A stretch of 64,000 nucleotides of DNA from Hyperoodon ampullatus (GCA_949752795.1 CATKHW010000374.1:496001-560000), one strand, 5' to 3'. Counted from the first letter of the stretch, positions 36,514 to 50,425 are shown. The notes: generated from the letters alone by a model not told the origin. A program made the numbers and translations.

Positions 36514-38252
36514 GTTGGTTTTTGGAACGGTACCTGTGCGTATATCAAACTCTGGTTTTATGCATCACCCCACCTCTCCTTCGCCCTTAAGCAGGTATGA
36601 GAGTGTTTTCTAAATGTGAGACACTGTTCTCTTTCCTAACTCAGTTCAAGTGTAGCCATGTTTACAGGATCTTCATAAGTGATATCTTATGATAAGTTTC
36701 TTTTTCTGTGTGACTTATTTCACTTAGAATCATCGTACCTGAATCCACCCATTTTGCTGCTACTGGTCTTATGACATTGATTTCATGGCTGAGGGATATT
36801 CCATCGTACGTAAGTACCACAATTTTTTGAACCATGTTTATATTTTCTGGGATACTTAAGGTGTATCCAAGTTGAGGTCCTTGTATGCAGTGCAGCCCTA
36901 AATTTTGGGGTGGCTCTGTCTTATTGATTTTCAGTTTTCCCAAGGTATATTCCCTAGACTGGTAGTGCCCTTGGCTCTGTAGCTCTGTTCTTTACTTGTT
37001 TTAGGGAACAGAATGCACTCCTCCAGAGAGGCAGTTGGCAATTTACATCCCGCCCATCAGCATAACAAGGCTCCCTGTTCTCCAGGGCCTGTCTTGCCTT
37101 TCTTGTTCTTACACATTTTGTGGATGTCCCTTTTGACCGGTGGGAAGTGATACTTCTTTGTAGTGCAGATTTGCATTGCCCGCTTGCTTGCTTGGCCAAA
37201 AAGGGTGTATGCGTTTTCTCCTGAATATATTCAGGAGAAAACGCATACGCCCTTTTTGGCCAAGTGCATCATTGTCGAAGTTGTGCCCCTCTTCCTGTGC
37301 TTTAAAGGCGATTCCAACGTACCTCTTGAAATCTGTTTCCTGCTATTCTGCCTCGCTTTCAAGTCCGCCTCGTTGCCTTCCCTCAACAGATTTTTGGACG
37401 ATAGTTGTCCTTTATTACTCGGTGAGTTTGTGAATTGCTGTGCCCCTGAGCTCCATTTTTCAACTCGATTTTGGTGAGCTGACCGCAAGTCCAAAATTTT
37501 GGTTGAGGACCTATACTGGTTCCCGGTGGGTGGCTGAGAATTTGGTTAATTCTTCTTCCTGCCGGGAAATTACAGTGATATGTGCCCGTCCAAATGCCTA
37601 ACAGCTACTCTCTCATTGGTTCTCCCTCTTCCCTTTCATCCTCTGCCAAATTGGCAACCTGTTCGAACCAAGAGGTTAAAGGGGCTGTCTCTCCAAGTTG
37701 GGAGGTTGATAGTAAAGCAGACGGAAAGTCAAACCGGAGCACCAGGAGAGGGACTATTCGTTGAGTTTTAGAAACCTTCCGTATTCACAGTGTGTCCGTT
37801 CTCTAGGTTTCCCGCACATGTTACAGCTGTAGTAATATTCCCTTCAACCTGGAGAGTTCGGACCCATGGAATGGGTGCCATGCATTATTGCTTTAAAGGG
37901 TCTGCATTTGCTCACCCAATCTAACCAATCGTCTCAGTCCCAAATGTCCCTCCTTATGCCACATCCAGCTGTCGTTGTAGATAGGGTCATTCCAGCTTTC
38001 ATCAGAGACCCTGAAGGAATTGTAAAGAATTTCCCAGTTTTTTTGTTTTGTTTTTGAAATTCCTTTTTATAGTGGGTTTGAGCTGATTCTCGCTGCCATG
38101 TTTATGCCAGTCTAGACACACTTGATTCCCTTACGGAGACATATCAATACATAGGTTTTAAGATTCTTACTAGTCAGATATTTTCCTCTGCGGGAAATAT
38201 GGGGTTTTGTGTCCCTTTCACTGAGGACGGTGTAGGTCTTGTCTATTCCATA
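36514..38252. repeat. Satellite unit M22 (B, trimer copy 2)
   Basis: Copy of M19 at +5,216. Palindrome 37192-37263 has one mismatch (GGGTGTATG), the only change from M19 that I found; it is a CpG to TpG change. Confidence 0.95.
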
Positions 38253-39990
38253 GTTGGTTTTTGGAACGGTACCTGTGCTTATATCAAACTCTGGTTTTAT
38301 GCATCACCCCACCTCTCCTTCCCCCTTAAGCAGGTATAAGAGTGTTTTCTAAATGTGAGACACTGTCCTCTTTCCTAACTCAGTTCAAGTGTAGCCATGT
38401 TTACAGGATCTTCATAAGTGATATCTTATGATAAGTTTCTTTTTCTGTGTGACTTATTTCACTTAGAATCATCGTACCTGAATCCACCCATTTTGCTGCT
38501 ACTGGTCTTATGACATTGATTTCATGGCTGAGGGATATTCCATCGTACGTAACTACCACAATTTTTTGAACCATGTTTATATTTTCTGGGATACTTAAGG
38601 TGTATCCAAGTTGAGGTCCTTGTATGCAGTGCAGCCCTAAATTTTGGGGTGGCTCTGTCTTATTGATTTTCAGTTTTCCCAAGGTATATTCCCTAGACTG
38701 GTAGTGCCCTTGGCTCTGTAGCTCTGTTCTTTACTTGTTTTAGGGAACAGAATGCACTCCTCCAGAGAGGCAGTTGGCAATTTACATCCCGCCCATCAGC
38801 ATAACAAGGCTCCCTGTTCTCCAGGGCCTGTCTTGCCTTTCTTGTTCTTACACATTTTGTGGATGTCCCTTTTGACCGGTGGGAAGTGATACTTCTTTGT
38901 AGTGCAGATTTGCATTGCCCGCTTGCTTGCTTGGCCAAAAAGGGCGTATGCGTTTTCTCCTGAATATATTCAGGAGAAAACGCATACGCCCTTTTTGGCC
39001 AAGTGCATCATTGTCGAAGTTGTGCCCCTCTTCCTGTGCTTTAAAGGCGATTCCAACGTACCTCTTGAAATCTGTTTCCTGCTATTCTGCCTCGCTTTCA
39101 AGTCCGCCTCGTTGCGTTCCCTCAACAGATTTTTGGACGATAGTTGTCCTTTATTACTCGGCCAGTTTGTGAATTGCTGTGCCCCTGAGCTCCATTTTTC
39201 AACTCGTTTTTGGTGAGCTGACCGCAAGTCCAAAATTTTGGTTCAGGACCTATACTGGTTTCCGGTGGGTGGCTGAGAATTTGGTTAATTCTTCTTCCTG
39301 CCGGGAAATTACAGTGATATGTGCCCGTCCAAATGCCTAACAGCTACTCTCTCATTGGTTCTCCCTCTTCCCTTTCATCCTCTGCCAAATTGGCAACCTG
39401 TGCGAACCACGAGGTTAAAGGGGCTGTCTCTCCAAGTTGGAGGTTGATAGTAAAGCAGACGGAAAGTCAAACCGGAGCACCAGGAGAGGGACTATGCGTT
39501 GAGTTTTAGAAAACTTCCGTATTCACAGTGTGTCCGTTCCCTAGGTTTCCCGCACATGTTATAGCTGTAGTAATATTCCCTTCAACCTCGAGAATTCGGG
39601 CCCATGGAATGGGTGCCATGCATTATTGCTTTAAAGGGTCTGCATTTGCTCACCCAATCTCACCAATCATCTCAGTCCCAAGTGTCCCTCCTTATGCCAC
39701 ATCCAGCTGTCATTGTAGATAGGGTCATTCCAGCTTTCATCAGAGACCCTGAAGGAATTGTAAAGAATTTCCCAGTTTTTTTGTTTTGTTTTTGAAATTC
39801 CTTTTTATAGTGGGTTTGAGCTGATTCTCGCTGCCATGTTTATGCCAGTCTAGACACACTTGATTCCCTTACGGAGACATATCAATACATAGGTTTTAAG
39901 ATTCTTACTAGTCAGATACTTTCCTCTGCGGGAAATATGGGGTTTTGAGTCCCTTTCACTGAGGACGGTGTAGGTCTTGTCTATTCCATA
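38253..39990. repeat. Satellite unit M23 (B, P-type, trimer copy 2, 1,738 bp)
   Basis: Copy of M20 with the same missing G and the same site cluster (39587-39607). CCTAGG at 39540-39545. Palindrome 38931-39002 is perfect. One difference from M20 was found, GAAAACTTCC at 39513. Confidence 0.95.
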
Positions 39991-41729
39991 GTTGGTTTTT
40001 GGAACGGTACCTGTGCTTATATCAAACTCTGGTTTTATGCATCACCCCACCTCTCCTTCCCCCTTAAGCAGGTATAAGAGTGTTTTCTAAATGTGAGACA
40101 CTGTTCTCTTTCCTAACTCAGTTCAAGTGTAGCCATGTTTACAGGATCTTCATAAGTGATATCTTATGATAAGTTTCTTTTTCTGTGTGACTTATTTCAC
40201 TTAGAATCATCGTACCTGAATCCACCCATTTTGCTGCTACTGGTCTTATGACATTGATTTCATGGCTGAGGGATATTCCATCGTACGTAAGTACCACAAT
40301 TTTTTGAACCATGTTTATATTTTCTGGAATAATTAAGGTGTATCCAAGTTGAGGTCCTTGTATGCAGTGCAGCCCTAAATTTTGGGGTGGCTCTGTCTTA
40401 TTGATTTTCAGTTTTCCCAAGGTATATTCCCTAGACTGGTAGTGCCCTTGGCTCTGTAGCTCTGTTCTTTACTTGTTTTAGGGAACAGAATGCACTCCTC
40501 CAGAGAGGCAGTTGGCAATTTACATCCCGCCCATCAGCATAACAAGGCTCCCTGTTCTCCAGGGCCTGTCTTGCCTTTCTTGTTCTTACACATTTTGTGG
40601 ATGTCCCTTTTGACCGGTGGGAAGTGATACTTCTTTGTAGTGCAGATTTGCATTGCCCGCTTGCTTGCTTGGCCAAAAAGGGCGTATGCGTTTTCTCCTG
40701 AATATATTCAGGAGAAAACGCATACGCCCTTTTTGGCCAAGTGCATCATTGTCGAAGTTGTGCCCCTCTTCCTGTGCTTTAAAGGCGATTCCAACGTACC
40801 TCTTGAAATCTGTTTCCTGCTATTCTGCCTCGCTTTCAAGTCCGCCTCGTTGCGTTCCCTCAACAGATTTTTGGACGATAGTTGTCCTTTATTACTCGGC
40901 CAGTTTGTGAATTGCTGTGCCCCTGAGCTCCATTTTTCAACTCGTTTTTGGTGAGCTGACCGCAAGTCCAAAATTTTGGTTCAGGACCTATACTGGTTCC
41001 CGGTGGGTGGCTGAGAATTTGGTTAATTCTTCTTCCTGCCGGGAAATTACAGTGATATGTGCCCGTCCAAATGCCTAACAGCTACTCTCTCATTGGTTCT
41101 CCCTCTTCCCTTTCATCCTCTGCCAAATTGGCAACCTGTGCGAACCAAGAGGTTAAAGGGGCTGTCTCTCCAAGTTGGGAGTTTGATAGTAAAGCAGACG
41201 GAAAGTCAAACCAGAGCACCAGGAGAGGGACTATTCGTTGAGTTTTAGAAACCTTCCGTATTCACAGTGTGTCCGTTCTCTAGGTTTCCCGCACATTTTA
41301 TAGCTGTAGTAATATTCCCTTCAACCTGGAGAGTTTGGACCCATGGAATGGGTGCCATGCATTATTGCTTTAAAGGGTCTGCATTTGCTCGCCAAATCTC
41401 ACCAATCGTCTCAGTCCCAAGTGTCCCTCCTTATGCCACATCCAGCTGTCGTTGTAGATAGGGTCATTCCAGCTTTCATCAGAGACTCTGAAGGAATTGT
41501 AAAGAATTTCCCAGTTTTTTTGTTTTGTTTTTGAAATTCCTTTTTATAGTGGGTTTGAGCTGATTCTCGCTGCCATGTTTATGCCAGTCTAGACACACTT
41601 GATTCCCTTACGGAGACATATCAATACATAGGTTTTAAGATTCTTACTAGTCAGATACTTTCCTCTGCGGGAAATATGGGGTTTTGAGTCCCTTTCACTG
41701 AGGACGGTGTAGGTCTTGTCTATTCCATA
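39991..41729. repeat. Satellite unit M24 (B, end of trimer copy 2)
   Basis: Copy of M21 up to about 41296, where CACATTTTATAG replaces CACATGTTATAG and identity with the trimer ends. Palindrome 40669-40740 is perfect. CAGATACTTTCC near 41656 appears here without the other P markers. Confidence 0.95.
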
Positions 41730-43468
41730 GTTGGTTTTTGGAACGGTACCTGTGCGTATATCAAACTCTGGTTTTATGCATCACCCCACCTCTCCTTCCC
41801 CCTTAAGCAGGTATAAGAGTGTTTTCTAAATGTGAGACACTGTTCTCTTTCCTAACTCAGTTCAAGTGTAGCCATGTTTACAGGATCTTCATAAGTGATA
41901 TCTTATGATAAGTTTCTTTTTCTGTGTGACTTATTTCACTTAGAATCATCGTACCTGAATCCACCCATTTTGCTGCTACTGGTCTTATGACATTGATTTC
42001 ATGGCTGAGGGATATTCCATCGTACGTAAGTACCACAATTTTTTGAACCATGTTTATATTTTCTGGGATACTTAAGGTGTATCCAAGTTGAGGTCCTTGT
42101 ATGCAGTGCAGCCCTAAATTTTGGGGTGGCTCTGTCTTATTGATTTTCAGTTTTCCCAAGGTATATTCCCTAGACTGGTAGTGCCCTTGGCTCTGTAGCT
42201 CTGTTCTTTACTTGTTTTAGGGAACATAATGCACTCCTCCAGAGAGGCAGTTGGCAATTTACATCCCGCCCATCAGCATAACAAGGCTCCCTTGTCTCCA
42301 GGACCTGTCTTGCCTTTCTTGTTCTTACACATTTTGTGGATGTCCCTTTTGACCGGTGGGAAGTGATACTTCTTTGTAGTGCAGATTTGCATTGCCCGCT
42401 TGCTTGCTTGGCCAAAAAGGGCGTATGCGTTTTCTCCTGAATATATTCAGGAGAAAACGCATACGCCCTTTTTGGCCAAGTGCATCATTGTCGAAGTTGT
42501 GCCCCTCTTCCTGTGCTTTAAAGGCGATTCCAACGTACCTCTTGAAATCTGTTTCCTGCTATTCTGCCTCGCTTTCAAGTCCGCCTCGTTGCGTTCCCTC
42601 AACAGATTTTTGGACGATAGTTGTCCTTTATTACTCGGCCAGTTTGTGAATTGCTGTGCCCCTGAGCTCCATTTTTCAACTCGTTTTTGGTGAGCTGACC
42701 GCAAGTCCAAAATTTTGGTTCAGGACCTATACTGGTTCCCGGTGGGTGGCTGAGAATTTGGTTAATTCTTCTTCCTGCCGGGAAATTACAGTGATATGTG
42801 CCCGTCCAAATGCCTAACAGCTACTCTCTCATTGGTTCTCCCTCTTCCCTTTCATCCTCTGCCAAATTGGCAACCTGTGCGAACCAAGAGGTTAAAGGGG
42901 CTGTCTCTCCAAGTTGGGAGTTTGATAGTAAAGCAGACGGAAAGTCAAACCGGAGCACCAGGAGAGGGACTATTCGTTGAGTTTTAGAAACTTTCCGTAT
43001 TCACAGTGTGTCCGTTCTCTAGGTTTCCCGCACATGCTATAGCTGTAGTAATATTCCCTTCAACCTGGAGAGTTCGGACCCATGGAATGGGTGCCATGCA
43101 TTACTGCTTTAAAGGGTCTGCATTTGCTCGCCAAATCTCACCAATCGTCTCAGTCCCAAGTGTCCCTCCTTATGCCACATCCAGCTGTCGTTGTAGATAG
43201 GGTCATTCCAGCTTTCATCAGAGACCCTGAAGGAATTGTAAAGAATTTCCCAGTTTTTTTGTTTTGTTTTTGAAATTCCTTTTTATAGTGGGTTTGAGCT
43301 GATTCTCGCTGCCATGTTTATGCCAGTCTAGACACACTTGATTCCCTTACAGAGACATATCAATACATAGGTTTTAAGATTCTTACTAGTCAGATATTTT
43401 CCTCTGCGGGAAATATGGGGTTTTGAGTCCCTTTCACTGAGGACGGTGTAGGTCTTGTCTATTCCATA
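41730..43468. repeat. Satellite unit M25 (B)
   Basis: Palindrome 42408-42479 is perfect. Private changes are GAACATAATGC near 42225, CCCTTGTCTCCAGGACC near 42289 and CACATGCTATAGC near 43031. The palindrome-distal part resembles M21 and M24 (TTGCGTTCCC, GAGTTTGATAG). Confidence 0.95.
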
Positions 43469-45208
43469 GTTGGTTTTTGGAACGGTACCTGTGCTTATAT
43501 CAAACTCTGGTTTTATGCATCACCCCACCTCTCCTTCCCCCCTTAAGCAGGTATAAGAGTGTTTTCTAAATGTGAGACACTGTCCTCTCTCCTAACTCAG
43601 TTCAAGTGTAGCCATGTTTACAGGATCTTCATAAGTGATATCTTATGATAAGTTTCTTTTTCTGTGTGACTTATTTCACTTAGAATCATCGTACCTGAAT
43701 CCACCCATTTTGCTGCTACTGGTCTTATGACATTGATTTCATGGCTGAGGGATATTCCATCGTACGTAAGTACCACAATTTTTTGAACCATGTTTATATT
43801 TTCTGGGATACTTAAGGTGTATCCAAGTTGAGGTCCTTGTATTCAGTGCAGCCCTAAATTTTGGGGTGGCTCTGTCTTATTGATTTTCAGTTTTCCCAAG
43901 GTATATTCCCTAGACTGGTAGTGCCCTTGGCTCTGTAGCTCTGTTCTTTACTTGTTTTAGGGAACAGAATGCACTCCTCCAGAGAGGCAGTTGGCAATTT
44001 ACATCCCGCCCATCAGCATAACAAGGCTCCCTGTTCTCCAGGGCCTGTCTTGCCTTTCTTGTTCTTACACATTTTGTGGATGTCCCTTTTGACCGGTGGG
44101 AAGTGATACTTCTTTGTAGTGCAGATTTGCATTGCCCGCTTGCTTGCTTGGCCAAAAAGAGCGTATGCGTTTTCTCCTGAATATATTCAGGAGAAAATGC
44201 ATACGCCCTTTTTGGCCAAGTGCATCATTGTCGAAGTTGTGCCCCTCTTCCTGTGCTTTAAAGGCGATTCCAACGTACCTCTTGAAATCTGTTTCCTGCT
44301 ATTCTGCCTCGCTTTCAAGTCCGCCTCGTTGCCTTCCCTCAACATATTTTTGGACGATAGTTGTCCTTTATTACTCGGCCAGTTTGTGAATTGCTGTGCC
44401 CCTGAGCTCCATTTTTCAACTCGTTTTTGGTGAGCTGACCGCAAGTCCAAAATTTTGGTTCAGGACCTATACTGGTTTCCGGTGGGTGGCTGAGAATTTG
44501 GTTAATTCTTCTTCCTGCCGGGAAATTACAGTGATATGTGCCCGTCCAAATGCCTAACAGCTACTCTCTCATTGGTTCTCCCTCTTCCCTTTCATCCTCT
44601 GCCAAATTGGCAACCTGTGCGAACCAAGAGGTTAAAGGGGCTGTCTCTCCAAGTTGGGAGGTTGATAGTAAAGCAGACGGAAAGTCAAACCGGAGCACCA
44701 GGAGAGGGACTATGCGTTGAGTTTTAGAAACCTTTCGTATTCACAGTGTGTCCGTTCCCTAGGTTTCCCGCACATGTTATAGCTGTAGTAATATTCCCTT
44801 CAACCTGGAGAGTTCGGACCCATGGAATGGGTGCCATGCATTATTGCTTTAAAGGGTCTGCATTTGCTCACCCAATCTCACCAATCATCTCAGTCCCAAG
44901 TGTCCCTCCTTATGCCACATCCAGCTGTCGTTGTAGATAGGGTCATTCCAGCTTTCATCAGAGACCCTGAAGGAATTGTAAAGAATTTCCCAGTTTTTTT
45001 GTTTTGTTTTTGAAATTCCTTTTTATAGTGGGTTTGAGCTGATTCTCGCTGCCATGTTTATGCCAGTCTAGACACACTTGATTCCCTTACGGAGACATAT
45101 CAATACATAGGTTTTAAGATTCTTACTAGTCAGATACTTTCCTCTGCGGGAAATATGGGGTTTTGAGTCCCTTTCACTGAGGACGGTGTAGGTCTTGTCT
45201 ATTCCATA
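43469..45208. repeat. Satellite unit M26 (B, P-type, 1,740 bp)
   Basis: The only unit with a net insertion: six C's instead of five at 43537-43542. Palindrome 44148-44219 has one mismatch in each arm (AAAAGAGCG and AAAATGCAT). P markers are complete, with CCTAGG at 44758-44763. GTATTCAGTG near 43839 removes the methionine of the C-terminal relic frame. Confidence 0.95.
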
Positions 45209-46947
45209 GTTGGTTTTTGGAACGGTACCTGTGCGTATATGAAACTCTGGTTTTATGCATCACCCCACCTCTCCTTCCCCCTTAAGCAGGTATAAGAGTG
45301 TTTTCTAAATGTGAGACACTGTTCTCTTTCCTAACTCAGTTCAAGTGTAGCCATGTTTACAGGATCTTCATAAGTGATATCTTATGATAAGTTTCTTTTT
45401 CTGTGTGACTTATTTCACTTAGAATCATCGTACCTGAATCCACCCATTTTGCTGCTACTGGTCTTATGACATTGATTTCATGGCTGAGGGATATTCCATC
45501 GTACGTAAGTACCACAATTTTTTGAACCATGTTTATATTTTCTGGGATACTTAAGGTGTATCCAAGTTGAGGTCCTTGTATGCAGTGCAGCCCTAAATTT
45601 TGGGGTGGCTCTGTCTTATTGATATTCAGTTTTCCCAAGGTATATTCCCTAGACTGGTAGTGCCCTTGGCTCTGTAGCTCTGTTCTTTACTTGTTTTAGG
45701 GAACAGAATTCACTCCTCCAGAGAGGCAGTTGGCAATTTACATCCCGCCCATCAGCATAACAAGGCTCCCTGTTCTCCAGGGCCTGTCTTGCCTTTCTTG
45801 TTCTTACACATTTTGTGGATGTCCCTTTTGACCGGTGGGAAGTGATACTTCTTTGTAGTGCAGATTTGCATTGCCCGCTTGATTGCTTGGCCAAAAAGGG
45901 CGTATGCGTTTTCTCCTGAATATATTCAGGAGAAAATGCATACGCCCTTTTTGGCCAAGTGCATCATTGTCGAAGTTGTGCCCCTCTTCCTGTGCTTTAA
46001 AGGTGATTCCAACGTACCTCTTGAAATCTGTTTCCTGCTATTCTGCCTCGCTTTTAAGTCCGCCTCGTTGCCTTCCCTCAACAGATTTTTCGACGATAGT
46101 TGTCCTTTATTACTCGGTCAGTTTGTGAATTGCTGTGCCCCTGAGCTCCATTTTTCAACTCGATTTTGGTGAGCTGACCGCAAGTCCAAAATTTTGGTTG
46201 AGGACCTATACTGGTTCCCGGTGGGTGGCTGAGAATATGGTTAATTCTTCTTCCTGCCGGGAAATTACAGTGATATGTGCCCGTCCAAATGCCTAACAGC
46301 TACTCTCTCATTGGTTCTCCCTCTTCCCTTTCATCCTCTGCCAAATTGGCAACCTGTTCGAACCAAGAGGTTAAAGGGGCTGTCTCTCCAAGTTGGGAGG
46401 TTGATAGTAAAGCAGACGGAAAGTCAAACCGGAGCACCAGGAGAGGGACTATTTGTTGAGTTTTAGAAACCTTTCGTATTCACAGTGTGTCCGTTCTCTA
46501 GGTTTCCCGTACATGTTATATCTGTAGTAATATTCCCTTCAACCTGGAGAGTTCGGACCCATGGAATGGGTGCCATGCATTATTGCTTTAAAGGGTCTGC
46601 ATTTGCTCACCCAATCTCACCAATCGTCTCAGTCCCAAATGTCCCTCCTTATGACACATCCAGCTGTCGTTGTAGATAGGGTCATTCCAGCTTTCATCAG
46701 AGACCCTGAAGGAATTGTAAAGAATTTCCCAGTTTTTTTGTTTTGTTTTTGAAATTCCTTTTTATAGTGGGTTTGAGCTGATTCTCGCTGCCATGTTTAT
46801 GCCAGTCTAGACACACTTGATTCCCTTACGGAGACATATCAATACATAGGTTTTAAGATTCTTACTAGTCAGATATTTTCCTCTGCGGGAAATATGGGGT
46901 TTTGAGTCCCTTTCACTGAGGACGGTGTAGGTCTTGTCTATTCCATA
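45209..46947. repeat. Satellite unit M27 (B)
   Basis: Shares a block with M16 (AAGGTGATT, TTTTTCGACGAT, CGGTCAGTTT, ACTCGATTTTGG). Palindrome 45887-45958 has one mismatch. CCCGTACATG near 46506 is the A form, isolated among B units. Private: TTGATTGCTTGG before the palindrome. Confidence 0.95.
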
Positions 46948-48686
46948 GTTGGTTTTTGGAACGGTCCCTGTGCTTATATCAAACTCTGGTTTTATGCATC
47001 ACCCCTCCTCTCCTTCCCCCTTAAGCAGGTAAAAGAGTGTTTTCTAAATGTGAGACACTGTCCTCTTTCCTAACTCAGTTCAAGTGTAGCCATGTTTACA
47101 GGATCTTCATAAGTGATATCTTATGATAAGTTTCTTTTTCTGTGTGACTTATTTCACTTAGAATCATCGTACCTGAATCCACCCATTTTGCTGCTACTGG
47201 TCTTATGACATTGATTTCATGGCTGAGGGATATTCCATCGTACGTAAGTACCACAATTTTTTGAACCATGTTTATATTTTCTGGGATACTTAAGGTGTAT
47301 CCAAGTTGAGGTCCTTGTATGCAGTGCAGCCCTAAATTTTGGGGTGGCTCTGTCTTATTGATTTTCAGTTTTCCCAAGGTATATTCCCTAGACTGGTAGT
47401 GCCCTTGGCTCTGTAGCTCTGTTCTTTACTTGTTTTAGGGAACAGAATGCACTCCTCCAGAGAGGCCGTTGGCAATTTACATCCCGCCCATCAGCATAAC
47501 AAGGCTCCCTGTTCTCCAGGGCCTGTCTTGCCTTTCTTGTTCTTACACATTTTGTGGATGTCCCTTTTGACCGGTGGGAAGTGATACTTCTTTGTAGTGC
47601 AGATTTGCATTGCCCGCTTGCTTGCTTGACCAAAAAGGGCGTATGCGTTTTCTCCTGAATATATTCAGGAGAAAATGCATACGCACTTTTTGGCCAAGTG
47701 CATCATTGTCGAAGTTGTGCCCCTCTTCCTGTGCTTTAAAGGCAATTCCAACGTACCTCTTGAAATCTGTTCCCTGCTATTCTGCCTCGCTTTCAAGTCC
47801 GCCTCGTTGCCTTCCCTCAACAGATTTTTGGACGATAGTTGGCCTTTATTACTCGGCCAGTTTGTGAATTGCTGTGCCCCTGAGCTCCATTTTTCAACTC
47901 GTTTTTGGTGAGCTGACCGCAAGTCCAAAATTTTGGTTCAGGACCTATACTGGTTTCCGGTGGGTGGCTGAGAATTTGGTTAATTCTTCTTCCTGCCAAG
48001 AAATTACAGTGATATGTGCCCGTCCAAATGCCTAACAGCTACTCTCTCATTGGTTCTCCCTCTTCCCTTTCATCCTCTGCCAAATTGGCAACCTGTGCGA
48101 ACCAAGAGGTTAAAGGGGCTGTCTCTCCAAGTTGGGAGGTTGATAGTAAAGCAGACGGAAAGTCAAACCGGAGCACCAGGAGAGGGACTATGCGTTGAGT
48201 TTTAGAAACCTTTCGTATTCACAGTGTGTCCGTTCCCTAGGTTTCCCGCACATGTTATAGCTGTAGTAATATTCCCTTCAACCTGGAGAGTTCGGACCCA
48301 TGGAATGGGTGCCATGCATTATTGCTTTAAAGGGTCTGCATTTGCTCACCCAATCTCACCAATCGTCTCAGTCCCAAATGTCCCTCCTTATGCCACATCC
48401 AGCTGTCGTTGTAGATAGGGTCATTCCAGCTTTCATCAGAGACCCTGAAGGAATTGTAAAGAATTTCCCAGTTTTTTTGTTTTGTTTTTGAAATTCCTTT
48501 TTATAGTGGGTTTGAGCTGATTCTCGCTGCCATGTTTATGCCAGTCTAGACACACTTGATTCCCTTACGGAGACATATCAATACATAGGTTTTAAGATTC
48601 TTACTAGTCAGATATTTTCCTCTGCGGGAAATATGGGGTTTTGAGTCCCTTTCACTGAGGACGGTGTAGGTCTTGTCTATTCCATA
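46948..48686. repeat. Satellite unit M28 (B, P-type)
   Basis: Palindrome 47626-47697 has three mismatches (TTGACC; AAAATGCAT; ACGCACTT). It has CCTAGG at 48236-48241 but lacks the CAGATACTTTCC marker. Private: CACCCCTCCTC near 47001, GGCCGTTGG near 47465 and CTGCCAAGAAATT near 47995. Confidence 0.95.
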
Positions 48687-50425
48687 GTTGGTTTTTGGAA
48701 CGGTACCTGTGCTTATATCAAACTCTGGTTTTATGCATCACCCCACCTCTCCTTCCCCCTTAAGCAGGTATAAGAGTGTTTTCTAAATGTGAGACACTGT
48801 CCTCTTTCCTAACTCAGTTCAAGTGTAGCCATGTTTACAGGATCTTCATAAGTGATATCTTATGATAAGTTTCTTTTTCTGTGTGACTTATTTCACTTAG
48901 AATCATCGTACCTGAATCCACCCATTTTGCTGCTACTGGTCTTATGACATTGATTTCATGGCTGAGGGATATTCCATCGTACGTAAGTACCACAATTTTT
49001 TGAACCATGTTTATATTTTCTGGGATACTTAAGGTGTATCCAAGTTGAGGTCCTTGTATGCAGTGCAGCCCTACATTTTGGGGTGGCTCTGTCTTATTGA
49101 TTTTCAGTTTTCCCAAGGTATATTCCCTAGACTGGTAGTGCCCTTGGCTCTGTAGCTCTGTTCTTTACTTGTTTTAGGGAACAGAATGCACTCCTCCAGA
49201 GAGGCAGTTGGCAATTTACATCCCGCCCATCAGCATAACAAGGCTCCCTGTTCTCCAGGGCCTGTCTTGCCTTTCTTGTTCTTACACATTTTGTGGATGT
49301 CCCTTTTGACCGGTGGGAAGTGATACTTCTTTGTAGTGCAGATTTGCATTGCCCGCTTGCTTGCTTGGCCAAAAAGGGCGTATGCGTTTTCTCCTGAATA
49401 TATTCAGGAGAAAACGCATACGCCCTTTATGGCCAAGTGCATCATTGTCGAAATTGTGCCCCTCTTCCTGTGCTTTAAAGGCGATTCCAACGTACCTCTT
49501 GAAATCTGTTTCCTGCTATTCTGCCTCGCTTTCAAGTCCGCCTCGTTGCCTTCCCTCAACAGATTTTTGGACGATAGTTGTCCTTTATTACTCGGCCAGT
49601 TTGTGAATTGCTGTGTCCCTGAGCTCCATTTTTCAACTCGTTTTTGGTGAGCTGACCGCAAGTCCAAAATTTTGGTTCAGGACCTATACTGGTTCCCGGT
49701 GGGTGGCTGAGAATTTGGTTAATTCTTCTTCCTGCCGGGAAATTACAGTGATATGTGCCCGTCCAAATGCCTAACAGCTACTCTCTCATTGGTTCTCCCT
49801 CTTCCCTTTCATCCTCTGCCAAATTGGCAACCTGTGCGAACCAAGAGGTTAAAGGGGCTGTCTCTCCAAGTTGGGAGTTTGATAGTAAAGCAGACGGAAA
49901 GTCAAACCGGAGCACCAGGAGAGGGACTATTCGTTGAGTTTTAGAAACCTTCCGTATTCACAGTGTGTCCGTTCTCTAGGTTTCCCGCACATGTTATAGC
50001 TGTAGTAATATTCCCTTCAACCTGGAGAGTTCGGACCCATGGAATGGGTGCCATGCATTATTGCTTTAAAGGGTCTGCATTTGCTCGCCAAATCTCACCA
50101 ATCGTCTCAGTCCCAAGTGTCCCTCCTTATGCCACATCCAGCTGTCGTTGTAGATAGGGTCATTCCAGCTTTCATCAGAGACCCTGAAGGAATTGTAAAG
50201 AATTTCCCAGTTTTTTTCTTTTGTTTTTGAAATTCCTTTTTATAGTGGGTTTGAGCTGATTCTCGCTGCCATGTTTATGCCAGTCTAGACACACTTGATT
50301 CCCTTACGGAGACATATCAATACATAGGTTTTAAGATTCTTACTAGTCAGATATTTTCCTCTGCGGGAAATATGGGATTTTGAGTCCCTTTCACTGAGGA
50401 CGGTGTAGGTCTTGTCTATTCCATT
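48687..50425. repeat. Satellite unit M29 (B)
   Basis: Palindrome 49365-49436 has one mismatch (CCTTTATGG). It shares CCCTACATTTTGG, CCTTTATGG and GTCGAAATTGTG with M12. Private: GCTGTGTCCC near 49613. ATGGGATTTTGAG near 50372 is shared with the end of M30. Confidence 0.95.

Larger units (their letters stand above)
30783..41296. repeat. Right trimer duplication (5,216-bp period, nearly exact)
   Basis: 30,783-36,080 recurs at 35,999-41,296. I found two differences: C at 31986 against T at 37202, and C at 34297 against A at 39513. The outer limits are set by CAAACTGG/CAAACCAG on the left (30780 against 35996) and CACATGTT/CACATTTT on the right (36081 against 41297). The shared missing G of M20 and M23 gives the 5,216-bp period. 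Confidence 0.92.
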
